DNA from: Rhyacichthys aspro
Taxonomy: Eukaryota > Chordata > Actinopteri > Gobiiformes > Rhyacichthyidae
Direction of reading: 5' to 3'
Length of the DNA: 64,000 nucleotides
Assembly (NCBI GenBank): GCA_036850595.1
Contig: CM072168.1
Span: 19,397,982 to 19,461,981, forward strand
Within the stretch, counting starts at the first letter, position 1. Every line of letters starts with the position of its first letter. Made by a program: the position numbers and the translations under genes. A model generated the notes under the pieces. It saw nothing but the letters and a program-made list of their open reading frames with translations. It searched no databases and was not told where the DNA came from. Below are positions 49,901-57,727 of this stretch, piece after piece.

Positions 49901-52900
49901 TACTGACTCAACCTTCAACTCAAAGTGACGTCTGTTTTAATATAAACCTCTCCATTTCTGGCAAATATATCACTCACTTCTCGTTGAATCATAAAAAAAC
50001 CATGACTTTTCCCATCTCCAAAGACAGATGATTGATGGAGAAGCTGTGAGGAAGAGAGAGCTCTGGCAGAATAATAATGTCTCCCTCCTCCTTCCCCTCT
50101 CATGTCTTTCCTCGTCCCGTTCCCGTCCCGTCTCTTCTCCAGCTGCAGTGCGGAGATCTCGTCCGAAGCCTCCGTCCCGCTGTCAGCTGACCGCCGCCGA
50201 TGCCACAACGACGACGACGACGACCAAGACGGAGGAGGAGATGAAGGAGGAGGAGGAGAGGGCTGCTGTGGCACTGGCACCGTCTCTCATCCCTCCGTTG
50301 CCATGGAGACGACGGCGGCAACGGCCCACGGTGCTGAGTCTGGCTTTGAGACACCTGCAGGAGGAAGAGGAGGAGAAGAAGACGAGGAGGGAAGCGAGGA
50401 AACGGGAGAATGTGTAAGTATTTCAGACGTTTTTTTATCTCCTCTTCCCTGTTTTCCGTCTCGAGAATTGCACGTTCGGAGGAAAAAAGAAGGACGCGAC
50501 AGATAAATCCGCACATATACACCGCTGCGGAGGTATTTGAGAGTCGGGGAAGCATGCTGCGGTGCGTTTTCGAGCAACAGCGCGTCGTGTGAGGATGCGG
50601 TGAGGACAGGATTAGCCCCCGAGCGAGAGGAGGCTGCTGCTAACTCTGCATTCCTGCTCCTTCCTCTCAGCTCCAGCCAAAAGAGCAGAGCGGACATGGA
50701 GGAAGAGGAGGCTGTAGGTAGAGCTTACAGCAGATGGTGAGGTGTGTGTGTGTTGTTTTCAGTGCAACATGAATTATTCTCCTTTGTCTTTGGCGATCGC
50801 TGCGAGAGAAACGCAGTCTGGTCTCGTTTTGTTGGAGAAACCTCGGCGCTGCGAGTTGTTTCGAATTCATTTGGAGTCTCGGATGGAAATGGTATTCAGT
50901 GCGATGTCTCAAGGGTGAAGAGTGACCTTTCTCATTTTGACCTTTTGTTCACTCTGCCACATTGTGCAAACCTATTCTGTGTCTCATCCGGTTTGATTTG
51001 ACGCAGCAAAATCCAAACATAACAGAAAAACTGCAACCGAACTGCATTTAGACTTGATTAAAATGCCTTGGCGTGCACATTTCTGTCGGCACCGGACTCT
51101 CTGGTACCTCGACTGATCTCTAATCGGATTTCTTAGCGTGAAATCACAGCAGCGAGTTGAAATTCATGTGTAAATGTTTAAAATACGCACATATAATCTG
51201 TGTCTAGACTCGGTTTGGGGAAAGATTAGCTTCCATTAAAGCTACGCTGTTACTATGGCAACACATGCATATAGATTAGTCTGAGATCATGACAAAAATG
51301 TTAAAGATCTGGTTTCAGGGAGGAATATAAACAGTGAATGGTGAATGTCTGTTTGGAAATCCCTGAATTCACCTGAAAGTGGTTTGTCCTGTTTGTTGTT
51401 TTTTTTTATTGTGACTCAGGAGACTTTCCTCTGGTTTTTGAGGCGTTACGTAACGATGCAAAAGCAGATTTCGGATGCGTCGCCTCGTTGTGTTTGTAAG
51501 ACTTGGCAGACGATCAGCGCGGCTTCTCGGGGTGATTTTTTGGATCTTTGACAGTCGTACAAGCCGGGATCAGAGAGATAACTGGTGCTGTTATGTAAGG
51601 GCTTCTGTAGTGACATAGCACTCTGCTTTAAAGCTGCTCTATTCAGGATTTTTACGTTAATAGCTTCAAAAATAATAAAATGCTGCCTTTATTGACATTT
51701 GCTGGTTAGTTTACACCCTTTTGAGACAACCTGCAGTGTTTTACGGCTCCATATATCAAACGAACCCATTACAAATACACTGATATGAGCTGATTACACT
51801 GATGCTCACTACATAGATGTTTACACAGCAGCTGTTGTCTTGTCAAAGGCCCTTTAATCTGTCTGATGTGGCGTAAAAGCTGGCTGTAGCGTTATTATTT
51901 TGCTTGTCACGTAATGATTACCAGCTTTACAGGGAGCTCCAACACATCAAATGTAATGTACAAGGTTTATTTGATATAGTTTTTGCAGAGCTATAGGGTT
52001 TCTGGAACATTTCAAAACGCTGTAGACCTTCATTTACTTTTACTTTATATTTATTCTATACTTTACTTTTTTAGAGTTTGTCAAAAAAAGTAGATTGTTT
52101 CCTGTGATGAGCAACATTCATTTAAATCCAACAGCAGCCATTGTTTGTCCTTTCTTCCAGTGTTTTATCATTTATACATTAGTGTTAAAATACTCCAGAA
52201 CTAGAATGACCAGTCTTTAAAAGGTCTTGAACTCATTTTTACTCTGTGTTGTCTCAGTGTTGGACATAAATGACTCCGGATCTCATTCCTGTGATTGGAC
52301 AAAAGCTTATATCAGGCTTGAAATCCTTGAAAATACTTGATAGTGTTTTCAAGGTTGTAAAAGTCCTTGAATTTTGGATAAAGTGAGCTCATTTTTGTGT
52401 TAAAGGAACACTTCATCTAATAAATTAACATCTTTTTGATCAAACAAGTTTCATTTTTTTAAGTATTTAGCAATTTAAACAAATGCTTTTTTTATGCCAC
52501 AATGGATTTAAATAATACCACAGAAAAACATGAAAACACACCTTGAAAGTGCTTGAAAAGAGCTGGAATTTGAACTTAGAAAAGGTGTAAGAACCTTGTT
52601 ATATCATTTTATCTTAATTAAACCTCTTCACCAGACATTAACCCTCATGAGACTGGACTTAATCTTAATTGTTGGTGTTTTTCTTGATCTTGAGTCCTTC
52701 AGGTCTTTGTCTAGACTTGGTCTGAGTTAATGTGGACACCGTACCACGTTATCCCTGTACTTGTACACGTTTTGTGCAGCGTCTGACCCCGTCCCGTCTC
52801 TCAGCAGCTCGGCGGGCGTAGATGCCGGCGCTCCAGCTCGGACGGGGGCCATGAGCTGTCGGAGACGGTGAGGGCGCAGCGCGAGTGCCGCCTCAGGCCT

Positions 52901-55900
52901 CACTACAGCGACCCCATGCCGGCTGACGCCTCCAAACGCAAGCAGCTGGAGATGAAGATCGCTGCCGCCGCTCGCCTCCACAGACACCGCCGGGACAGGG
53001 ACAGTGGTGAGGACCGGGTCTGTTCATCGGGAGGGTGTCGAGAGTTACCAAAACGAAAAGAAGAATAGAATATTAACAGCTAGTTTTGGTTCATTTAAGA
53101 CACACGTTAAACTCAAGGCTCGGGGCCAAATGTTTTATGTGGTCCTTCAATGCTTTTAGAAGGAGATATTGTAGCACTAGGTTTTAATTGGATTTGAACA
53201 GGTTTTAGAGAGATTTGATTTTTGCAACAAAGATAAATAAAACCTGTTCAAATCCAACTACAACCTGTTCAGATCCAACTAAAACCTGTTCAAATTCATC
53301 TAAAACCTGTTCAAATCCAACTAAAACCTGTTCAAACCCAACAAAAACCTGTTCAAATTAAACTAAAACCTGTTCAAATACATCTAAAACCTGTTCAAAT
53401 CCAACTAAAACCTGTTCAAATTCAACTAAAACCTGTTCAAATACATCTAAAACCTGTTCAGATTCATTTAAACCTGTTCAAATCCATCGAAAACCTGTTC
53501 AAATTCATGTAAAACCTGTTCAAATCCATCTAAAACCTGTTCAAATCCAACTAAAACCTGTTCAAATTCAACTAAAACCTGTTCAAACCCAACAAAAACC
53601 TGTTCAAATTCAACTAAAACCTGTTCAAATCCATCTTAAACCTGTTCAAATCCAACTAAAACCTGTTCAAATTGAAATGAAACCTGTTCAGATCTGACTA
53701 AAACCTTTTCAAATCCATCTAAAATCTGTTCAGAGCCAACTAAAACCTGTTCAGATCTTACTAAAACCTGTTCAAATCCAACTAAAACCACTTTCCATAC
53801 AAGGAGAAATTATTGTTTGTGTGATAACTTTTGTTTTTCACATTCAAAATTAAATAAAAGCTTCCAAATGTCTCCATCTTCGACCTCTGAAATGAATCTT
53901 ATTAACTATCGCGGCCCCTCACCTCTTTGAGTTCGACTCCACTGAATTAAGGGTGTTTCTCCGTGTTTCTTTCCTCAGCTCCAGCAGCGATCCGTGGCCG
54001 CTCTGAGCCCCCGGGTGAGGAACGACAGCTGGGTTTGGGAGTGACCCGTTCGGGACAGCACCGCTGGAGCACCATCAGCAGCCTGAGCGCGGACAGCGGG
54101 GTGGTGGGCCTGAGCGACGACCGGGACGACGAGGACAGCGAGCCCCGTAGGTCCAGACGCAGCCGAGGGGCAGAGGTGGAGAGGGTGGACAGCGGCATCG
54201 GGCCCGGTCTGTCCCGCAGCTGGAAACGACCCACCGTCTCCCTCAAACCCTGCCCCGACTGCGGGGTCAAAGACGGGGCGTCCAAGGACAGAGGAGAGCG
54301 CATGTGTGAGCGCTGTTCCAAACTGAGAACCGAGCGTAAAGAGGCCATCCTGGAGTTTTTGAACACAGAGTCGAGCTACGGCGAGGACCTGCGCATCATC
54401 AAAGAGGAGTTCTACTGTCCCATGCAGAGCGCCGGGCTGCTGACCGCCGAGCAGCTCACCGTGGTGTTCGCCAACGTCCAGGAGCTCATCGACGTCAACG
54501 AGCGCTTCACCGAGCACCTGCAGGACAGCATCGACCAGGCCTTCGACCAGGTCTGTCACTCACGATGATAACGCTATTGATTTGGGCTGTATCGAGAAAA
54601 GGCTTTAGTTGTTACAAAATGAGACGTGAAAGAGTGAAAAATACACTTCACTTTTTAGTTTTGATGACATTAGTTAAACTGCTGTAAATTGTTGCTTCAA
54701 AACTGTGATAGCTCTCGAGTTACTCCAGTCCAGACTCAGATAAATTGTCCATATTTGACACATTTGACACCTTTAACTTAAATATAAGATGCCAGTGATG
54801 GTTAAAGTTAATGGTTAAAGATGATTTTTTTCTGAATACAGCTTATATCTGTGAGTTTAGTTCAGTGGAGTCAAACTCAAAGTGGTGAGGGGCCGCAAAA
54901 GTTAATAAGAATCCATTCAGGGGCCAAAGATGGTGACATTTGGAAGCTTTTTTTAGTTTTTTTTTTTTTAGTTTAGTTTGAACAGGTTTTAGTCAGATTT
55001 CAACAAGCTTTAGGTGGATTTGAACAGGTTTTAGTTGGATTTCAACAATTTGAGTCTTACAAAAGTTATCACACAAACAATAATGTACTCCTTTTATGGA
55101 ACTGGTTTTAGTTTAATTTGAACAGGTTTTAGTCCAATTTGAACAGACTTTAGATGGATTTCAGCAGGTTTTAGTTGGATTTTAACAGGTTTTAGATGGA
55201 TTTAAACAGGTTTTAGTCTGATTTTAACAGGTTTAAGTTGGATTTCAACAGGCTTTAGGTGGAATTAGGCAGGATTTAGATGTATTTCAACAGTTTTTAG
55301 TCCGATTTGAACAGGTTTTAATTGGATTTCAACAGATTTTAGAAGGATTTCAACAGATTTTAGGTGGATTTAAACAGGTTTTAGTCCGATTTGAGCAGGT
55401 TTTAGATAGATTTCAACTGGTTTTAGGTGGATTTGAACAGGTTTTAGTCCAATTTGAGCAGGTTTTAGATAGATTTCAACTGGTTTTAGGTGGATTTGGA
55501 CAGATTTTAGGTGGATTTGGACAGATTTTAGATGGATTTGAACAGGTTATAGTTACTTATCTAAAATAAACAAAATATCCTTGAGTTTGACGTGTGGCGT
55601 AGACCTTACTCTTTTGTTTTTTGTCCATCCTCAGGGCGACGAGGACCTGCTGACTGTTTACATCGGAGAGATCTTCCTGGAGTTCGTGAACATGCTGCCG
55701 GCCTTTCAGACGTACTGCCTGCAACAGTCCACCTCGGTCAACATGCTCAACGCTCTGGAGAAGGAGAAGGAGCTGCTGAGGTACTGGATCTCTCTCTAGT
55801 TTCTGTCACGGGGTAATTCTTAATGGAGCAGACAGCAGCTTATCTCTAATTCAGGAGGAGCTCTATTTTGAGAGTTGAGCAGCAATGATTCATAATTTTA

Positions 55901-56120
55901 GACCGGACCAGAGCTGGTTTATGTGTCTTGCTTCTATTTAAGGGGTTATTCATAATTTTGACTTTCAAAAATGAGCTTAAATAAATGACAGCAGAGGGTG
56001 TAGTTTGGAGAGCAAAAGGTAAAGGCTTCAGTAAATAGAGCACAATTAAGGGGGGGGGGAGGTTTTTTATTTAATTATTAAAAAAATTTTTTTTTTTTTT
56101 TTGAGGGGGAAAGGGTTTTT

Positions 56121-56210
<90 letters not shown>

Positions 56211-57727
56211 TAAAGAAAAGTGAAGTGATGCTTTATGTAATCATAATCATAATTCTTTTATTTATCTCTGAGGGAAAATTTGTTTTGTTACAGATAAAAA
56301 GATAACAGAAATATAATAAATAAATATCAAAATACAGCACCCTTGAATCTAAAAACACTTATAAATAAAAATAAACAAGTATTTTAAAAATATTATAAAG
56401 AAATAAAGAAAAGCGATATCTTTTTAAAAATATAATAAAGAAATATCACTCTCAAAAAAGAAAATCATAATAATTTACATATATTTACAAATGTTCTTGG
56501 TTAGGGTGATGCATTTTTTAGTAATCAGAATCAGAATTCCTTTATTTAACTCTGAAAGGAAAAGATAACAGAAATATAATAAATAAATATCAAAATACAG
56601 CATCCCTGAATCTAAAAACACTTATAAATTTATTAAAAATAAACAAGCATTTTAAAAATATTATAAAGAAATAAAAGAAAAGTAATCTCTTTTTAAAAAT
56701 ATAATAAAGAAATATCACTCTCAAAAAAAAAAAAAAAATGTACATAAATATTCTTGGTTAGGGTGCATAAATAGTCAATATAACCAATCATAATCATTGA
56801 ATGAATGGGGTGCACCAGGTTTTGTCCCACAGCTGTCAGCCAATCAGAAAAGAGTATGCATCAAACCCATGCGTCATGTGACTTGTTGTTAATAATCTTT
56901 TTTTTTGTAGGATTTTCCTGGACGTCTCTCAGAATGACAACACAGCTCTGCGCCGGATGAACCTGCGCTCCTTCCTCATGGCCCCGCTCCAGAGAGTCAC
57001 CAAGTACCCCCTCCTCCTGAGCCGCATCATGAAGGTCACGTCCGAGTCCCACCCGGACTACGCCCGTCTGTGCGAGGCCAAGAGCCGCGTCGAGTCCCAC
57101 CTGGAGCACATCAACACGAAGACCAAACAGGAGGGCAACGGGGTGTCGTGGTCGCTCAGGTCCTTCCGACGGGACAGCCGCAAGAACCGAGAGGTCATCA
57201 ACATCGAGATGAGAGAGGTGTCTATGAAAACGGTGGGCTGGGCCAGGGAGCACACTAGATTCGTCATGGAGGGCCCGCTACAGCTGTCCCAACCCGCCGA
57301 CGGTCAGTGGGTCAAAAAGGGAAGCAGGGCCCTCAAGTTTCAAAACGTCCAGAGCCTGTTGATGGTGCGGACACAGCGGGACAGCACGGCGGGGAACGAA
57401 ACGGGACCCCAAATGGACGTCGGAGGGGAGAGTGTCCGAGACGGCGTTTTGGTTTTAATCAAAGACAAAAGCAGCGGGAAGTTCACGGTCCTGCGAGAAC
57501 CCATCCGTCTCGGGAACTGCGTCGTGTCCACAGACCCGGACTGCGAGGATACCTTCGAAATCCTCGATATCCGACGGGAATCTTTCGTTTTCCGCGCCTC
57601 GGACAAATCCCGCACCCAGCAGTGGTTCCACCAGATTAAAAGATACGCTCGGGACTTGGGTTCTTGGAGGAAAAGACGTAACGCTTTGCCTAATATTATG
57701 ATCAACACAGGACAAACCCGCTCTTGA
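35736..57727 (+). CDS. DH-PH Rho guanine nucleotide exchange factor, seven coding exons
   Basis: Join: 35736-36023, 36934-38111, 50143-50413, 52805-53006, 53979-54550, 55635-55780, 56911-57727. Every junction has GT/AG borders and compatible phase, and the sum is 3474 nt (1157 residues plus stop). Residues 1-96 are Pro-rich. Residues 97-646 are long, mostly disordered and Ser/Pro/acid-rich. Two CxxC pairs (C738/C741 and C756/C759) precede the DH domain. The DH domain spans about 767-955, with the family's diagnostic helix APLQRVTKYPLLLSRI at 910-925. The PH domain spans about 1003-1133 and ends in a helix with the conserved Trp (W1124). DH domains catalyse GDP/GTP exchange on Rho, Rac or Cdc42, and the PH domain usually helps membrane placement or catalysis. 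There is no SH3, BAR or PDZ domain. The domain order resembles PLEKHG-type or NET1/ARHGEF3-like RhoGEFs, but I do not recognise the N-terminus, so the symbol is left blank. Which GTPase it acts on cannot be read from the sequence. Confidence 0.9.
36024..36933 (+). other. RhoGEF intron 1
   Basis: 910 bp, from GTGAGT to CTCTCGACAG. The middle part (36,250-36,560) resembles the body of a fish interspersed repeat (ATAAATAACAAGTGTATAAA, AACAAAACTATTCTTATATC), but I cannot name it. Confidence 0.6.
36934..38111 (+). CDS. RhoGEF large exon, residues 97-489
   Basis: The acceptor is CTCTCGACAG at 36924-36933 and the donor is AAAAG|GTAAGT at 38111/38112. The 392 codons plus two bases are open throughout. 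The protein starts with two similar short segments containing G-S-x-P-Y-R-S (residues 107-113 and 131-137). A basic, helix-prone stretch follows at about 253-270, with Ser-Pro sites near 272-286 and a conserved-looking F-E-E-F-K-K-M-R segment near 323-330. The remainder is Ser/Pro/Glu-rich and probably disordered, and may be a phosphorylated regulatory region. The 82-112-residue frames on the opposite strand are composition shadows. Confidence 0.85.
39390..40234. mobile_element. hAT-like element with 21-bp minisatellite, in RhoGEF intron 2 (copy G)
   Basis: The left end CACACATGTCATGTTTTATG has lost part of the consensus between the terminus and the GTGGCCC box. About 27 units follow in the reverse orientation (TCTAAAACCTGTTCAAATCC). 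The right end has CTTCGTCCCTTGAAACGATT, TTATTAACTATCGTGGCC and ACAACACCACTG, ending at 40234. Confidence 0.8.
40900..41090. repeat. (AAAT)n simple repeats with interrupted copies
   Basis: Tetranucleotide AAAT runs at 40906-40934 and 40988-41010, then repeated AAATAAATATTCAGAAAAAT units. Simple repeat only. Confidence 0.9.
41230..41246. repeat. Short (TA)n run
   Basis: About eight TA dinucleotides in RhoGEF intron 2. Confidence 0.85.
41636..43160. mobile_element. hAT-like element with a large 21-bp minisatellite, in RhoGEF intron 2 (copy H)
   Basis: The left end ACACATGTCACACTCAAGGC leads to TTTGCAATGTTTTATGTGGC and about 57 well-conserved units (GGTTTTAGATGGATTTGAACA). Some inverted units and the right end TTCGGCCCCTGATTGGATTT, GAGTTTGACACCACTG follow, ending at 43160. 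The flanks TTTTAGCG and TTTTAGCT form a near-perfect 8-bp target duplication, as expected for hAT insertion. Confidence 0.85.
44431..45337. mobile_element. hAT-like element with 21-bp minisatellite, in RhoGEF intron 2 (copy I)
   Basis: The left end GATGTCAAACTCAAAGTGTT is followed by GGGGCCAAAGATGGAGACAT and TTTGGAAGCTTTTATTAAAT. About 30 diverged units follow (TTTTAATTGGATTTGAACAG and variants). The right side ends with the reverse complement of the GTGGCCC/TTTGCAATG block at 45290-45337, and the extreme terminus is eroded. Confidence 0.75.
47545..49830. mobile_element. hAT-like element with the largest minisatellite, in RhoGEF intron 2 (copy J)
   Basis: About 99 reverse-orientation 21-bp units between about 47580 and 49660, arranged in three-unit blocks (TCTAAAACTTGTTGAAATCC, ACTAAAACCTGTCAAAATCT and related). 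The right end contains CATCTTCGGCCCTGAAAGGT, TTATTAACTATTGTGGCCCC and ACTTTGAGTTTTAATGGG. The left terminus is degraded (CAAATCTCAAAGCAG). A patch at 49040-49140 has single-base losses that break the periodicity. Confidence 0.8.
50143..50413 (+). CDS. RhoGEF acidic and Gly-rich exon, residues 489-579
   Basis: The acceptor is TCTTCTCCAG at 50133-50142 and the donor is GAATGT|GTAAGT at 50413/50414. The exon begins with one base, which completes the AG left by the previous exon to AGC (Ser). It then adds exactly 90 codons and leaves phase 0 for the next exon. This phase match is the main evidence that it belongs to the gene, because without it the large exon and the 52.8-kb exon do not fit. It encodes five consecutive Asp, Gly/Glu runs and a Thr/Ala segment, all low complexity. 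The long overlapping frames in this GC-rich stretch on both strands are by-products. Confidence 0.7.
50420..50695 (+). promoter_or_regulatory. Possible internal promoter and 5' UTR of the RhoGEF
   Basis: The segment between exon 3 and the alternative ATG is GC-richer with many CpGs (for example CGCGTCGTGTGAGG and CCCCCGAGCGAGAGG) in an otherwise AT-rich intron. There is no clear TATA box. This fits a CpG-type alternative promoter but could simply be the compositional tail of exon 3. Confidence 0.25.
50696..50713 (+). CDS. Possible alternative first coding exon of the RhoGEF (short isoform)
   Basis: ATG at 50696 has a good Kozak context (G at -3, G at +4). Six codons (MEEEEA) follow, then a GT donor (GCT|GTAGGT) at phase 0, which is the phase needed to join the exon at 52805. 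The surrounding 50,420-50,740 is GC-richer than typical intron and could act as an internal promoter. A transcript from here would lack the first 579 residues but keep the CxxC, DH and PH parts. This is inference only; the donor is mediocre. Confidence 0.3.
52330..52590 (+). repeat. Dispersed repeat pair member B, in RhoGEF intron 3
   Basis: Collinear with 23281-23625, ending in CACACCTTGAAAGTGCTTGA and TTAGAAAAGGTGTAAGAACC. It lies about 200 bp upstream of the 52805 exon. Confidence 0.6.
52805..53006 (+). CDS. RhoGEF basic exon, residues 580-647, with tandem acceptor
   Basis: The acceptor is CTCTCAGCAG. Splicing after the first CAG (exon from 52805) or the second (from 52808) adds or drops one Gln without changing frame. 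The donor is CAGTG|GTGAGG at 53006. The peptide is very Arg-rich (GGRRCRRSSSDGG near the start, then HRHRRDRD at the end) and probably disordered or nuclear-localising. One base is carried over and completed by the CT of the next exon (GCT, Ala). Confidence 0.75.
53101..53944. mobile_element. hAT-like element with 21-bp minisatellite, in RhoGEF intron 4 (copy K)
   Basis: The left end CACACGTTAAACTCAAGGCT is followed by CCAAATGTTTTATGTGGTCC. About 27 reverse units follow. The right end has CATCTTCGACCTCTGAAATG, CTCACCTCTTTGAGTTCGAC and TCCACTG, ending at 53944. The flanks ATTTAAGA and AATTAAGG match at 6 of 8 positions. The element fills nearly all of this 972-bp intron and stops 34 bp before the exon. 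Confidence 0.85.
53979..54550 (+). CDS. RhoGEF exon with CxxC pairs and first part of the DH domain, residues 647-837
   Basis: The acceptor is TTTCCTCAG at 53970-53978 and the donor is GACCAG|GTCTGT at 54550. The first half is acidic and Ser-rich. CPDC (738-741) and CERC (756-759) follow, spaced 14 residues apart like a small zinc-binding knuckle. DH helix 1 then starts around KEAILEFLNTE (767-777), the typical entry into a Dbl-homology domain, and continues through DLRIIKEEF. The exon ends at phase 0 inside the DH domain. A repeat element ends 34 bp upstream of the exon. Confidence 0.9.
54863..55596. mobile_element. hAT-like element with 21-bp minisatellite, in RhoGEF intron 5 (copy L)
   Basis: The left end CAGTGGAGTCAAACTCAAAG leads to GGTGAGGGGCCGCAAAAGTT and GGGGCCAAAGATGGTGACAT. 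About 25 diverged units follow (GGTTTTAGTCCGATTTGAAC and others). The right end CCTTGAGTTTGACGTGTG ends at 55596, 38 bp before the next exon. Confidence 0.8.
55635..55780 (+). CDS. RhoGEF middle DH exon, residues 838-886
   Basis: The acceptor is TCCATCCTCAG at 55624-55634 and the donor is CTGAG|GTACTG at 55780. The 48 codons plus two bases are of DH type: an IGEIFLEFV helix, then AFQTYC and ALEKEKELL. The phase fits both neighbours. The upstream intron is largely filled by a transposon-borne minisatellite that ends 38 bp before the exon. Confidence 0.9.
56050..56210. repeat. Homopolymer cluster (G, T and long A runs), possibly an assembly artefact
   Basis: A run of G at about 56050, a T run near 56085, G-rich sequence, then about 80 nearly uninterrupted A residues, all within RhoGEF intron 6. 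Such clustering is unusual for real sequence and is prone to base-calling error. Confidence 0.8.
56240..56760. repeat. Tandem duplication of a dispersed repeat (two units of about 270 bp)
   Basis: The segment from the AATTCTTTTATTTATCTCTG box to TTCTTGGTTAGGGTG is present twice head to tail, with matching internal ATATAATAAATAAATATCAA, AAAATACAGCA and AAATATCACTCTCAAAAAA. It lies in RhoGEF intron 6, 150 bp before the last exon. Confidence 0.85.
56911..57727 (+). CDS. RhoGEF last exon: end of DH domain, PH domain and stop
   Basis: The acceptor is a T-run followed by GTAG at 56910. The exon completes AG|G (Arg886), carries the diagnostic DH helix (910-925), the DH/PH linker, the PH domain and TGA at 57725-57727. 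The last residues are basic and then polar (RKRRNALPNIMINTGQTRS), with no PDZ-binding signature that I would stand behind. All of DH helix 5 and the PH domain in one exon is compact compared with most RhoGEFs. Confidence 0.92.

Larger units (their letters stand above)
38112..50142 (+). other. RhoGEF intron 2 (12.0 kb)
   Basis: The intron starts GTAAGT and ends CTTCTCCAG. Elements G, H, I and J occupy about 5.6 kb of it. Between them, 45,700-46,060 is a GC-richer islet with an unusual density of CpG and TAAT cores and is a candidate intronic enhancer. The rest (38,112-39,389, 40,235-41,635, 43,161-44,430, 46,060-47,544) is AT-rich without recognisable content beyond the simple repeats listed. 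Confidence 0.6.

Noticed and set aside
50100..50555. Minus-strand frames of 121 to 151 codons over exon 3
   Set aside because: Reverse-complement shadows of a GC-rich low-complexity exon whose plus-strand frame fits its neighbours in phase.
53975..54559. 194-codon minus-strand frame over exon 5
   Set aside because: Antisense shadow of the DH-domain exon.
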